Below are positions 1 through 16,975 of a stretch of DNA of 64,000 nucleotides, piece after piece. The notes under the pieces were generated by a model. The model had not been told where the DNA came from. It did no database searches and saw nothing but the letters and a program-made list of their open reading frames with translations. The stretch spans positions 21,967,501-22,031,500 of the forward strand of contig CAMQGK010000299.1 of NCBI GenBank assembly GCA_947000775.1, given 5' to 3'. The position numbers were made by a program, and so were the translations under genes. Positions within the stretch are counted from its first letter, which is position 1. Every line of letters begins with the position of its first letter. This DNA comes from Pterois miles (Eukaryota; Chordata; Actinopteri; Perciformes; Scorpaenidae).

Positions 1-533
1 AAACCAGTCCAGAATAAAACCAGGCCAGAATAGAAACCAGTCCAGAATAAAACCAGGCCAGAATAAAAACCAGTCCAGAAAGGAAACCAGCCCAGAATGG
101 AAACCAGTCCACATCCGGATGGAAACCAGTCCAGAATAAAACCAGTCCAGAATAGAAACCAGTCCAGAATGGAAACCAGTCCAGAATGGAAACCAGCCCA
201 GAATGGAAACCAGTCCAGAGTGGAAACCAGGCCAGAATAAAAACCAGTCCAGAATAAAACCAGTCCAGAATAGAAACCAGTCCAGAATGGAAACCAGTCC
301 AGAGTGGAAACCAGGCCAGAATAAAAACCAGTCCAGAAAGGAAACCAGCCCAGAATGGAAACCAGTCCACATCCGGATAGAAACCAGTCCAGAATAGAAA
401 CCAGTCCAGAATGGAAACCAGTCCAGAGTGGAAACCAGGCCAGAATAAAAACCAGTCCAGAAAGGAAACCAGCCCAGAATGGAAACCAGTCCACATCCGG
501 ATAGAAACCAGTCCAGAATAGAAACCAGCCCAC
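1..533. repeat. 17-bp minisatellite
   Basis: Tandem copies of a unit close to AAACCAGTCCAGAATGG, with AAT/AGT and TCC/CCC variants and a recurring CACATCCGGAT variant. The array starts at the window edge, so its full length is unknown. An open frame within it (203-397) is a by-product of the repeat. Confidence 0.95.
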
Positions 534-1200
534 ATCATAAGCTCTGACTGGGGTCTTCTGAACCTGCTGGTGGTCACGTCTTTTCTAAGGAACTCCAGGA
601 GGATTAACGGACTCCTTCAGTACTGGCAGTAGAAACACTGGAAATGTCTTAATAAAAGATCATCGCAGAGACCACATCACCTCTGTGGGCTGAGGAGGTT
701 CTACAGGGACTCCAGGATACTCTGGAACTGGTACCAGAGAACCATCAAGAGTCTCCGGACCGCCTGCATCACCATCTGGTATCTGGAGGACTCGACAGAG
801 GACAGTGGACAGACCACATCACCAGGAGGACCTCTACCACAGGATTATTACGGACCCCACCCACCCCAGCCACAACCTGGTCTGCCTGCTGGAACCAGTA
901 CTGCAGTACTAGAACCAGTACTGCAGCAGCGAGTCCGTCTCAACCAGGACCAGGACCAGAAGACTGCTGACACTTTATTAACCTTTGTATACTGAACTGT
1001 TTAACCTCTGACAGCTTTAGTTTCACTGTAAAATCCCTCTGATACAGTAAAAGTACTAGTACTAGTACTAGAACTTTTACTGCAGTAAAGTATCAGAGTA
1101 CTTCCTCTGTGTACTGTGAAACTGTCTGAATGTACAGAGGAAATATTCTTTGTGCGAGAGGAATGCTCTGACCGGTGGGAGAACGTCTGGTGGCGCCGCC
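534..1200. other. Non-repetitive intergenic DNA upstream of acta2
   Basis: No gene was recognised. A short ACTAGT-type run lies near 1050-1075. The stretch may hold distal acta2 regulatory DNA, but I saw no convincing CArG box here. Confidence 0.5.
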
Positions 1201-1208
1201 AGCCGTCT

Positions 1209-1361
1209 GATTGGCTGCTGCCCTCAGGGCCGGCCCTATAAGGACTGAAGAGAGGGAGAGAGGGGAGGAGGAGGAGGAGAGGAGGAGAGGAGGAGAGGAG
1301 GAGGAGGCCCAGGCCATGTTTGGGATGGAGGGATGGATGGAGGAGGTGGAGGGTTGATAAA
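1209..1361 (+). promoter_or_regulatory. acta2: Probable acta2 core promoter with paired degenerate CArG boxes
   Basis: Visible in order: an inverted CCAAT box (ATTGG, 1210-1214), CCCTATAAGG at 1234-1243, a GGAGGA-rich spacer, CCATGTTTGG at 1314-1323, and a TATA-like GATAAA at 1356-1361. Mammalian smooth-muscle alpha-actin promoters use a pair of imperfect CArG boxes of very similar sequence (CArG-B and CArG-A) bound by SRF, with the proximal one about 60 bp before the start site. The same order here predicts a start near 1380-1390, just before a strong donor at 1432. CCCTATAAGG could instead serve as the TATA box (TATAAGG), which would give a start near 1265. Confidence 0.6.
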
Positions 1362-1384
1362 CTCAGTGCAGCTCTTCAGTCTCT

Positions 1385-1431
1385 CACTCTGTCCTGTCCC
1401 CCCACGTCCCAGCAGGCCCTGCACTGCCACG
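1385..1431 (+). other. acta2: Probable acta2 non-coding exon 1
   Basis: The end is set by a strong splice donor (CACG then GTAAGA at 1432). The start is inferred from the promoter elements and may lie anywhere from about 1265 to 1390. A short non-coding first exon followed by a long first intron is the family norm for ACTA2. No start codon that leads into the actin frame occurs here. Confidence 0.5.
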
Positions 1432-2925
1432 GTAAGACCTCCTCATCACCTCCTCATCACCTCGTCTTCACCTCCTCATCACCTCCTTATCACTTCCTTT
1501 TCATCTCCTCATCACCTCCTTATCACCTCCTTATCACCTCGTCTTCACCTCCTCATCACCTCCTTATCACCTCGTCTTCACCTCCTCATCACCTCCTTAT
1601 CACTTCCTTTTCATCTCCTCATCACCTCCTTATCACCTCCTTATCACCTCGTCTTCACCTCCTCATCACCTCCTCATCACCTCCTCATCACCTCCTTATC
1701 ACCTCGTCTTCACCTCCTCATCACCTCCTTATCACTTCCTTTTCATCTCCTCATCACCTCCTTATCACCTCCTCATCACCTCCTCATCACCTCCTCATCA
1801 CCTCCTTATCACCTCGTCTTCACCTCCTCATCACCTCCTCATCACCTTCTCATCACCTCCTTATCACCTCGTCTTCACCTCCTCATCACCTCCTTATCAC
1901 TTCCTTTTCATCTCCTCATCACCTCCTTATCACCTCCTTATCACCTCTTCATCACCTCGTCTTCACCTCCTCATCACCTCCTTATCACTTCCTTTTCATC
2001 TCCTCATCACCTCCTTATCACCTCCTTATCACCTCCTTATCACCTCCTCATCACCTCCTTATCACTTCATTTTCATCTCCTCATCACCTCCTTATCACCT
2101 CATCTTCACCTCATCATCACCTCCTTATCACCTCTTCATCACCTCCTCATCACCTCCTCATCACCTCCTCATCACCTCGTCTACACCTCCTCATCACCTC
2201 CTCTTCACCTCCTTATCACTTCCTTTTCATCTCCTCATCACCTCCTTTTCATCTCCTTATCACCTCCTCATCACCTCTTCATCACCTCGTCTTCACCTCC
2301 TCATCACCTCCTTATCACCTCTTCATCACCTCCTTATCACCTCCTCATCACCTCCTTATCACCTCCTCATCACCTCTTCATCACCTCGTCTACACCTCCT
2401 CATCACCTCCTTATCACCTCCTCAATACCTCCTTATCACCTCCTCATCACCTCCTTTACACCTCCTCATCACCTCCTCTACACCTCTTCATCACCTCCTC
2501 TACACCTCTTCATCACCCCCTCTACACCTCCTCATCACCTCCTCTACACCTCCTCTACACCTTCTCATCACCTCCTCTACACCTCTTCATCACGTCCTTT
2601 ACACCTCCTCTACACCTCTTCATCACCTCCTCTACATCTCTTCATCACCTCCTCTACACCTCCTTTACACCTCCTTTACACTTCTTTATCACCTCCTCTA
2701 CATCTCCTCATCACCTCCTCTACACCTCCTTTACACTTCTTCATCACCTCCTCTACATCTCCTCTACACCTCTTCATCACCTCCTCTACACCTCCTTTTC
2801 ACCACATCACCTCCTTATCACCTCTTTATCACCTCCTTTACACCTCCTCATCACCTCCTTTTCACCTCCTCATCATCTCCTTATCACCTCCTTTTCACCT
2901 CCTCATCACCTCCTCACAATTTCCC
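1432..2925. repeat. CT-rich minisatellite at the start of acta2 intron 1
   Basis: Degenerate tandem copies of CACCTCCTCAT and CACCTCCTTAT, drifting to CACCTCCTCTA towards the right end. It begins directly after the exon 1 donor. Two long overlapping open frames (1320-3065 and 1333-3042) encode only Ser/His/Leu/Pro repeats and are artefacts. Confidence 0.93.
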
Positions 2926-2940
2926 AACTTGGGATCAATA

Positions 2941-2971
2941 AAGTATCTATCTATCTATCTATCTATCTATC
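2941..2971. repeat. TATC microsatellite
   Basis: About seven TATC units directly follow AATAAAG in acta2 intron 1. Confidence 0.9.
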
Positions 2972-3109
2972 ACCTCCTCTACCCCTCCTCTACATCTCCT
3001 CCTCCACCTCTTCACCTCCTTTCCTCACTCCTCTTGAAGTAATTGTAGAACCACATCTGAACTAAACCATCTGTCCTCCTCTTTCTCCTCCTTTCTTTTC
3101 TTTTCTTGG

Positions 3110-3170
3110 GCGGGCGGATTGGGCGGATTGGGCGGATTGGGCGGATTGGGCGGATTGGGCGGTTCGGGTG
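3110..3170 (+). repeat. 9-bp G-rich repeat, quadruplex-prone
   Basis: Six to seven copies of GGGCGGATT on the acta2 sense strand give closely spaced GGG tracts, the classical pattern for a G-quadruplex in DNA or in the intron 1 RNA. The open frames on the other strand are by-products. Confidence 0.85.
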
Positions 3171-3619
3171 GTCCGAACCACCCGGACCGCTGTTCTGCTG
3201 ATGTTGAGGAGCTGGAAGTTGTGACTTCATTGATCATATCTTCAGATATGATCAGTTATTAATAACTGCTGCTGGTGTTACCAGGATTAAAACACCGGGC
3301 CAGCAGGGGGCGCTAATAAAAGTTATGAGATAACAAGGCAACGCCATAACTTCCTGTTCAATCATTATGCTTTATTTTGGTCTCAGTAGAAATGGATGTA
3401 AAATTAATATTAAAACCTGAAACACATTCGAGATGTTTTCTGACTTTGAGCCTTGAGATCATTTCTTCTTCTCATCTTTATTATTAATGACTTACTGATT
3501 ATAGATCGATGATCATACTGTATAGCCATATATGATTATTTACATCTGCAGAATCAGAAATACTTTACAGTTCGGGGGTTGTGATTGGTTAATCACAGTG
3601 TTCTACTGTCTGCTGCTAC

Positions 3620-4325
3620 TTCTTTATATCAGACTGTTGCTATGTATAACAGACCGTTGCTGTGTATAACAGGCCGTTGCTGTGTATAACAGGCCGTTGC
3701 TGTGTATAACAGGCCGTTGCTGTGTATAACAGACCGTTGCTGTGTATAACAGACCGTTGCTGTGTATAACAGGCCGTTGCTGTGTATAACAGGCCGTTGC
3801 TGTGTATAACAGACCGTTGCTGTGTATAACAGACCGTTGCTATGTATATCAGACCGTTGCTGTGTATAACAGGCCGTTGCTATGTATATCAGACCGTTGC
3901 TGTGTATAACAGACCGTTGCTATGTATAACAGGCCGTTGCTGTGTATAACAGGCCGTTGCTATGTATATCAGACCGTTGCTGTGTATAACAGGCCGTTGC
4001 TGTGTATAACAGACCGTTGCTGTGTATAACAGACCGTTGCTGTGTATAACAGACCGTTGCTGTGTATAACAGACCGTTGCTATGTATAACAGGCCGTTGC
4101 TGTGTATAACAGGCCGTTGCTATGTATAACAGACCGTTGCTGTGTATAACAGACCGTTGCTGTGTATAACAGGCCGTTGCTATGTATAACAGACCGTTGC
4201 TATGTATAACAGGCCGTTGCTATGTATAACAGGCCGTTGCTGTGTATAACAGGCCGTTGCTGTGTATAACAGACCGTTGCTGTGTATAACAGACCATTGC
4301 TATGTATAACAGACCGTTGCTGTGG
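3620..4325 (+). repeat. 20-bp satellite, array A (acta2 intron 1)
   Basis: About 35 copies of a 20-bp unit close to TATAACAGACCGTTGCTGTG, with AGRCCG and TRTG variants. It shares its core (TAACAGACCGTTGCT) with the 5-kb array at 21.6-26.6 kb and lies in the same orientation. Confidence 0.95.
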
Positions 4326-5280
4326 AAACCATTGTGATGTCGGACTCCGCAGGACCGACTTTGTGTTAGATTATTGATTTCTTCGGTAAGTGGTGGTGTA
4401 TTACGCAGGTTCAGCTGGCGGGTCTTGGGAGTGAATGAAACCCCTTCAGGTCACTACAGTGAGCCGCTAGCTGTACGTTATCTCTTCATTCTTCTTCACT
4501 TTCACTGAGATAATTCTTTTAACCAACATCAGTTCTGATCATAACCACCAAGTATGCATTTGGATTTCATCTTTTACGTCAGTCTTTTATCACGACTCAT
4601 CGTCAGTCCCTTCAGGTTGTTGTTGACTATTTCCTAATCCCAGCTAAGTGGTTGTGTGGCCTACACCTAACTTCCTGTGAATTTTATTTTGAAAGGATAC
4701 TATGCATGTAGCCAGTATATTGGCACAGTATGTCCAAAAGTAACGCAAGAGGGGAACCCTTGATTCGGTCTGCTGATACTGATCAAGCAGCAGGATGTGA
4801 CAAATTGGGAATGCGAACGTATTGATCAATGATTTTGATGCAGAGCTCCATTATACAGCTGCGATGCCCCTAGTGGACACCTGGAGAACCGCAGGAATCT
4901 GTGTGGTGTAAAACAGGAACGGTTCTAGATTGCAGCCTGGTGGTTTGATGGTTTCGGAGGGACGTTGTTGTCCTCCAGGGTCTGACTGTCGGTATTTATC
5001 CTGGTTATTACTGACTGATGACCGGAGCATCGACAGCCACCACGATGAGGAACTGAAGAGCAAGACTAACATCTGGAGAGAGGCAGAAGGCTTCGACCTT
5101 ACAGAGAATCAGACATAACTCAGGGCACAGTGAACCCAGGTGATCAGACAGGACTCAGGGCAGAGAGACAGAGAGAGAGATACAGAGAGAGAGAGAGAGA
5201 GAGACAGAGGGGGAGAGAGAGGACCATGCAGTCAGGACTCAGCTTCATGCCCTAATTAGGAAATTTTCCCAGAGTGCCTT
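4326..5280. other. acta2 intron 1, mostly non-repetitive
   Basis: No exon was recognised. A GA-rich run is present at about 5160-5222. Short open frames here show no recognisable product. Confidence 0.5.
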
Positions 5281-5313
5281 GTTTTTTTTTTTTTTTTTTG
5301 GAGGGGGGGGGGG
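5281..5313. repeat. Poly-T then poly-G tract
   Basis: A run of about 19 T is followed by GGAGG and about 10 G, a simple-sequence junction in acta2 intron 1. Confidence 0.9.
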
Positions 5314-5330
5314 GTCACTGCCTCACAACT

Positions 5331-5340
5331 CCAATTTTGG
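5331..5340 (+). promoter_or_regulatory. acta2: Perfect CArG box in acta2 intron 1
   Basis: CCAATTTTGG fits the SRF consensus CC(A/T)6GG exactly. It lies about 540 bp upstream of the first coding exon. An intronic CArG box is needed for full smooth-muscle alpha-actin expression in mammals, so the position fits the gene. A weaker candidate, CCATATATGA, lies at 3526-3535. Confidence 0.55.
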
Positions 5341-5870
5341 TGATGTGGAGGATCAAATGGTACTAATACCACAGTGTAGTAAAGTCCGTCATTCAAAGTG
5401 TTACTTAGGTAAATGTACTAAAGTATTATAATTAAGATGTACTTAAAGTAGCAAAGTACTCAGTCTCTATTCTACTGTGGTATTCTAGTGATGGAAGCGT
5501 TAGTGTGTTGACATAGAAAGAGGGAGCAACTTTAATGACTGTATACACTGATATGTACTTTTATCTATAATAATACATCATTTATTATTATATACTAAAT
5601 AATAAAATTAATAATAATAATAATGACATGAATCTGTAACATAACTAAAGTTATTAAATAAATGTAGTGCAGTAAAAGCACAATATTTACGTCCGAGTAG
5701 TGGACTACTAGTAGAAAGTAGCAGGAAATACTTCAGTAAAGTACCTCAACATTGTGCCAGTGCGCTCCACAATGTCTTTCTTTCCCTGTTTGTCTTCATC
5801 AGTAATCAATAATCAATGATTCCCCCCAGTGTGAGTCGTCGTCGTCTTCATCGTCGCCCCCACAGCGCCC
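5341..5870. other. End of acta2 intron 1, AT-rich
   Basis: Contains AGTACTTTA/AGTAAATGTACT-like motifs (about 5395-5500 and 5700-5750) reminiscent of short dispersed fish repeats, and an AATAAT-rich patch near 5590-5625. No coding sequence was seen. Confidence 0.45.
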
Positions 5871-5879
5871 CCTGCAGCC

Positions 5880-11707
<5,828 letters not shown>

Positions 11708-12169
11708 AAAGATCCGTCTGGGTCTCCATCTTCTTTCAGCAACTCCTCCTTCCCCCACCACAACCCCCACCCATCTTATTTTAGCCCTCACTGCACACAA
11801 GCTAACAGGTCCCAGATCAAATGCCCCAAAACGTCCAAACAGAGACGATAACAGAAAGAAGCCCATGGTGTTTTTTGGTATTTAGGAAGATGCTAAAATA
11901 AATGTTTTATTTTGACAGCTGGTAAAAGTGAAGTGACGTCATTGTTTGCTAATGTTTTTGGTGACCTAAAGATTTAACTATTCAGAACTACCATTAGAAA
12001 ATTTCAGCTCAAACATTCTCCCTCTCTGCTCACCTTAAAACTGTGAATGTGGTGCTTGTCCTCCCTCTTTAACCCCCTTCACCCGCTCCACCTGTGGCCC
12101 CGCCCCCTCCCGTCCTCCATGTTGGTACTGTTTGTTGTCAAAAAGTGTGTTTTATTTTTGAATAATAAA
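11708..12169 (+). terminator. acta2: acta2 3' UTR and polyadenylation signals
   Basis: AATAAA occurs at 11897-11902 and at 12164-12169 (AATAATAAAG). The second lies after a T-rich stretch and gives a 3' UTR of roughly 480 nt. No gene starts in this stretch. Confidence 0.7.
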
Positions 12170-12424
12170 GCTTAAATGTTACCCGCTGGTGTTATCGTCC
12201 ATCGCTGGGGTGTAGCGCACATTCACACAGTGTAATGATGGTGTCACGGCTGTAGGTGAGCAGGAGGCCTGGCCTCGTGGTGCTGTCTATCAAGTAGTGA
12301 AGTGTGTGACAGATGATCAAGAAGACAATAAAGAGCTCTCATACAAGATAAACTGATTCTGTTCATTTCAACACTTTAACATTGATTCTGATTGACATCT
12401 CTTGTTTTTATTGAATTACATCAC
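12170..12424. other. Intergenic DNA after acta2
   Basis: Short non-repetitive sequence between the acta2 polyadenylation signal and a minisatellite; nothing recognisable. Confidence 0.5.
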
Positions 12425-13270
12425 ACCAGTACCCTGATACTTCAGCTACCTCAGACACTTCTACTACCCTGATACTTCAGCTACCTCAGACACTTCTGCT
12501 ACCTCTGATACTTCAGCTACCTCAGACACTTCTACTACCCTGATACTTCAGCTACCTCAGACACTTCTACTACCCTGATACTTCAGCTACCTCAGACACT
12601 TCTACTACCCTGATACTTCAGCTACCTCAGACACTTCTACTACCCTGATACTTCAGCTACCTCAGACACTTCTACTACCCTGATACTTCAGCTACCTCAG
12701 ACACTTCTACTACCCCGACACTTCAGCTACCTCAGACACTTCTACTACCCTGATACTTCAGCTACCTCAGACACTTCTGCTACCTCTGATACTTCAGCTA
12801 CCTCAGACACTTCTACTACCCTGATACTTCAGCTACCTCAGACACTTCTACTACCCTGATACTTCAGCTACCTCAGACACTTCTACTACCCTGATACTTC
12901 AGCTACCTCAGACACTTCTACTACCCTGATACTTCAGCTACCTCAGACACTTTTACTACCCTGATACTTCAGCTACCTCAGACACTTCAGCTAACTTTAA
13001 CAGTTCAGCTACCTCAGACACTTCAGCTAACTTTAACGGTTCAGCTACCTCTGACACTTCAGCTTACTTTAACAGTTCAGCTACCTCAGACACTTCTACT
13101 ACCCTGATACTTCAGCTACCTCTGACACTTCAGCTTACTTTAACAGTTCAGCTACCTCAGACACTTCTACTACCCTGATACTTCAGCTACCTCAGACACT
13201 TCTACTACCCTGATACTTCAGCTACCTCAGACACTTCAGCTTACTTTAACAGTTCAGCTACCTCTGACAC
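12425..13270. repeat. 35-bp minisatellite
   Basis: Tandem copies of a 35-bp unit containing CTGATACTTCAGCTACCTCA followed by GACACTTCTACTACC. Near the right end some units are replaced by a variant with TTAACAGTTCAGCTACCTC. Confidence 0.95.
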
Positions 13271-14145
13271 TTTAACTGCTTTCATAGGCAGACTTCCTCC
13301 ATCTCTCTAACTGCTTGTCCATAGTGAGACACATCATGGCTCATATTCTGTTGATACTATTCTGTTGATATAAAATAATTGTGTTTTTGGTTAATTGTGT
13401 AAGTCTAACTTCTTACCTAAGCTGAATATCATTTTAATGATTTACTTCAGCTTTGTCTTTACCAGACTGGGAAAAGGACGCTAACTCCAGTGAATTCTCT
13501 GTGAGCTTACCGGCCTGGTCCAGTCTGTTCAAACCCCCTCATGTCCTCGCTGTAAACACTGGGTGCTGCTGGTTTTTCAGGGGTTTTAAATTGTTCCTGG
13601 GACTGGGTCAACCTAACATGAATGCTGTCAACACATCTGAGACTGTGCTGACATCCTTCACAACAACAGAACTCCAAATCCTGCAGTAAAAGCTCCTCAA
13701 TTTCCATTTTGAGCTGATACCACCACCTGCTGGATGTTTTGTTAAACTATCTTTTCATTTCAAGTACTTGCAAAATACTAGCTGATGACAATTTGCAATT
13801 ATGTACACATACAATATATGTATATAACAAATACAATCTTTACACACAGTCTAGAGTTAGATTTAAAGTATACCCTCTAATATCAGAGTTTATGATTGAA
13901 ATTTATGATTGACAAATGATGGATAAGATGATTCATTCAGTGATATTTAAATCGTGTTTCAGGTTTACTCTTCATCGTGGCTATTGTCATGTCACCAACA
14001 TGTTTTTACAGATTATATAAAGCACATAACAAGCACATCCTGCTGCCTACAAGAGTTTCATCATTTCAACAGGAAGATGCTTACTCGTCATCTAACGTCT
14101 ATTCATCACAGTAATTCATAACTGTTGATCATCTCTGAAGCCAGA
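13271..14145. other. Intergenic DNA, no gene recognised
   Basis: Short open frames on both strands (13453-13689 and 13507-13707) overlap each other and match nothing I recognise. No array or element ends were seen. Confidence 0.45.
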
Positions 14146-14149
14146 AGGT

Positions 14150-14280
14150 CTGGTTTTCAGACTGACAGACCCAAAATAAATGCTGAATAGCTCCACAGCT
14201 ACCGTGACCCTGGTCTCCGTGGGTAGGTCGGACCTCAGAGGATTCAGTAGCACTGTGACTGTTACTGGGTCGGAGGAAAC
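14150..14280. repeat. Dispersed repeat, copy 1 (pair with 53.3 kb)
   Basis: The stretch with GACAGACCCAAAATAAAT, then TCCGTGGGTAGGTCGGACCT and GAGGATTCA, recurs at 53310-53460 in the same orientation with scattered differences. An interspersed element of unassigned family; the minus-strand reading frame in both copies is not conserved well enough to call a protein. Confidence 0.7.
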
Positions 14281-15450
14281 TGGGATGAACCAAAGGAAAC
14301 ATGGTCCTGGTCTGAAAGGCTTCCTAGATGACATTAACATCGTTATAACCGAGGCCACGAACACAGATGATCTGAACTCATCCAGCTGCTCCTCGACCAC
14401 AACTGAGCCAAACAGATAGAAACAACACAAAGCTCATAGATCCCACAGAGGTTTCAGTAGGACCGGACCAGGAGGACTGGGACACCTGGACACCCACAGT
14501 GGGCCAGATGGGTTTTGTACCCCTAGAAAGGGAATCTGGCCATAAAATCCTCCTGATATCCACGACAGGAGGTGATGACATTGATCCTGTGGATCATCAC
14601 ATTCTACCACTGTGCTCAGTAGAAGATCAATAAAAACAACTAAACTCTATAATTTGACCCCAAATGGAGTAGTTTTATGAGAATAATGATATAAGCGGTC
14701 CAGTATTGAGGGAGAGGAATCTGTAATCAGTAACCTGGGTTCTCCTGACAGATGGACAGAACCCTACAGAGATATACAGCAGGTTTCTTACCTGTCACTT
14801 GATCCAGTGGGTTTGACGCCACAGTTCTTCCCTCATCCAGACGGTCCCGTCATCTGCAGCACTGATGTGATGCATCTGAATAAAGACGTCATTTATCAGG
14901 ATGCTGATAAGGTGACCAAGTGTCCCACTTTACGAGGGACTGCATAGCATTTTTATTCCTTGTCCTACGTCCCACATGTTGAGACCATGTTCCACATTTA
15001 GCTCTAGTTTCCAAAAGTCAGACCGCTGCAGGACAGTCGCTTCTCTAAAATCTGTGTTTTGTCCATCAGCTGTGCAGAAAGCAGGGAGTCCGCCATGACG
15101 GCGCTCACATGGGTCAACTTCAGGCCGACACTTCACCGTGGTTGGTTCGCTACACCCAGCGGAGAAAACGGTGAGGAGGACTATGTTGGACACAAGCACC
15201 AAGAAAAGACTGAAAGGACTGTATCAGCTGGAGATTCTCACTAACTATAATCACTACGTAACAAACGAACTGACTGAGCAACCAGAGGGTATCTGAAGTC
15301 ATCTTTATACTGCTGTATACTTCGTAAGTAAGTATAAGTATATACAGCATGTGTTTTTCTTCAAATACCTGTAATATTATGTTTGAATATACAGTACGAG
15401 GGATGTTTGGGTCACTGGTGTCATGTGACTTAATCGCCATCAAGATGGCG
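14281..15450. other. Intergenic DNA, no gene recognised
   Basis: Several open frames under 105 codons on both strands show no recognisable domain. No tandem array occurs until 15.46 kb. Confidence 0.45.
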
Positions 15451-15458
15451 TCTGTGTG

Positions 15459-15973
15459 CAGACTACCAGCAGACAGGAAGTCAGACTTCTACTGGACCAG
15501 AACCGGTCTACGGTAGACTACCAGCAGAGAGGACGTCAGACTTCTACTGGACCAGAACCGGTCTACGGTGGACTACCAGCAGACAGGAAGTCAGACTTCT
15601 ACTGGACCAGAACCGGTCTACGGTGGACTACCAGCAGACAGGAAGTCAGACTTCTACTGGACCAGAACCGGTCTACGGTATACTACCAGCAGACAGGAAG
15701 TCAGACTTCTACTGGACCAGAACCGGTCTACGGTGGACTACCAGCAGACAGGAAGTCAGACTTCTACTGGACCAGAACCGGTCTACGGTAGACTACCAGC
15801 AGACAGGAAGTCAGACTTCTACTGGACCAGAACCGGTCTACGGTAGACTACCAGCAGACAGGAAGTCAGACTTCTACTGGACCAGAACCGGTCTACGGTG
15901 GACTACCAGCAGACAGGACGTCAGACTTCTACTGGACCAGAACCGGTCTACGATAGACTACCAGCAGACAGGA
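15459..15973. repeat. 55-bp minisatellite
   Basis: About nine copies of a 55-bp unit beginning GACTACCAGCAGACAGGAAG and ending ACCGGTCTACGGTR. Copies are nearly identical. As 55 is not a multiple of three, the open frames here drift between copies and are artefacts. Confidence 0.96.

Positions 15974-15974
<1 letters not shown>

Positions 15975-16053
<79 letters not shown>
15975..16053. repeat. CA microsatellite
   Basis: About 38 AC dinucleotides at the right end of the 55-bp array. Confidence 0.97.
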
Positions 16054-16895
16054 GGAGTGGTATTCTGTTCAGTAAATGATAAACTCATCATGAAACCAAA
16101 CATTTAGTTTCTGATTTTAATAAGAAGGCACTCTGTCACAATGACTTCACATCTGAACTTCTTTAGAACTCTGATCCACACAGAACCAGAACCAGAACAT
16201 AACAGAAGCAGCAGAAAATAGATTTACACGTTTGAAACGCTTCATTGTACAGCTCCATAAATTTCATGGTAATTAGCAAGGAACCTATTTTATTTGGAAT
16301 TACTCCCACTATTAACCTGAACACTGATCTAAACGGACTTTATTCTAAACCTTTATTTCATATTTGTCTTCTAAAACATCCTGTAAAGGTGAAATAGGGC
16401 ACTGGGGCTGAGGAGCAGCTGCTCTTCATCAGAGCTGTCGAACTAAAACTAACAGACGAGTTTTCGTCAGAAGAAATTTATTCTTCTTATCATCTATTCA
16501 TCAGCAGACGTGGAAATAAAGCAGATCAATTAACTCTGGATTCTTTTCCTTGAAATTTATGAAATTAAATACCAGCTATTAGTTAGTGCTTATTGGGGAA
16601 ATTGTGCAATATAATTATTAAATAATAAATATAATAATAATAAAAGTCCCGAGTCTAGACAGCCAAACAAAGTTTAAGGTAAATATTGAGGTAATTTCAC
16701 AGGTTACCTGCTTATTATCAGCTGATTTCTATGAAATGTGTGGATCTGTGAAATGAAAAGTTCTCAATATTTTATACAGAACATTTCACAGAAACCCTCC
16801 AACAGAGAACGAGCACAGATCCTCCAGAAAAACACTCACACAGGCAGTGTCCTCAGCGTCCTCTACAGAGGCTCAAAACAACCAGCTGGACCTCC
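16054..16895 (-). other. stambpl1: Probable stambpl1 3' UTR and downstream DNA
   Basis: On the minus strand AATAAA occurs at 16477-16482, 16352-16357 and 16339-16344, so the stambpl1 transcript probably ends about 480-630 nt after its stop codon. No coding sequence was seen. Confidence 0.5.
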
Positions 16896-16975
16896 TGAGG
16901 TCACCTGACGTCTCCTGAGGTCACCTGACGTCTCCTGAGGTCACCTGACGTCTCCTGAGGTCACCTGAGGTCCAG
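16896..16975. repeat. 20-bp repeat spanning the stambpl1 stop codon
   Basis: About four copies of TCACCTGACGTCTCCTGAGG. The last copy contains the final stambpl1 codons and the TGA (16961-16963), so the array appears to have grown from the end of the reading frame. Confidence 0.9.

Noticed and set aside
1320..3065. Long open frames of over 560 codons rich in Ser, His and Leu
   Set aside because: They follow a degenerate CT-rich minisatellite, overlap in two frames, and lie across the acta2 exon 1 donor and intron 1.
15456..16107. Frames of up to 150 codons with Tyr-Trp-Thr-Arg repeats
   Set aside because: 55-bp minisatellite followed by a CA microsatellite; the frame changes with each copy.
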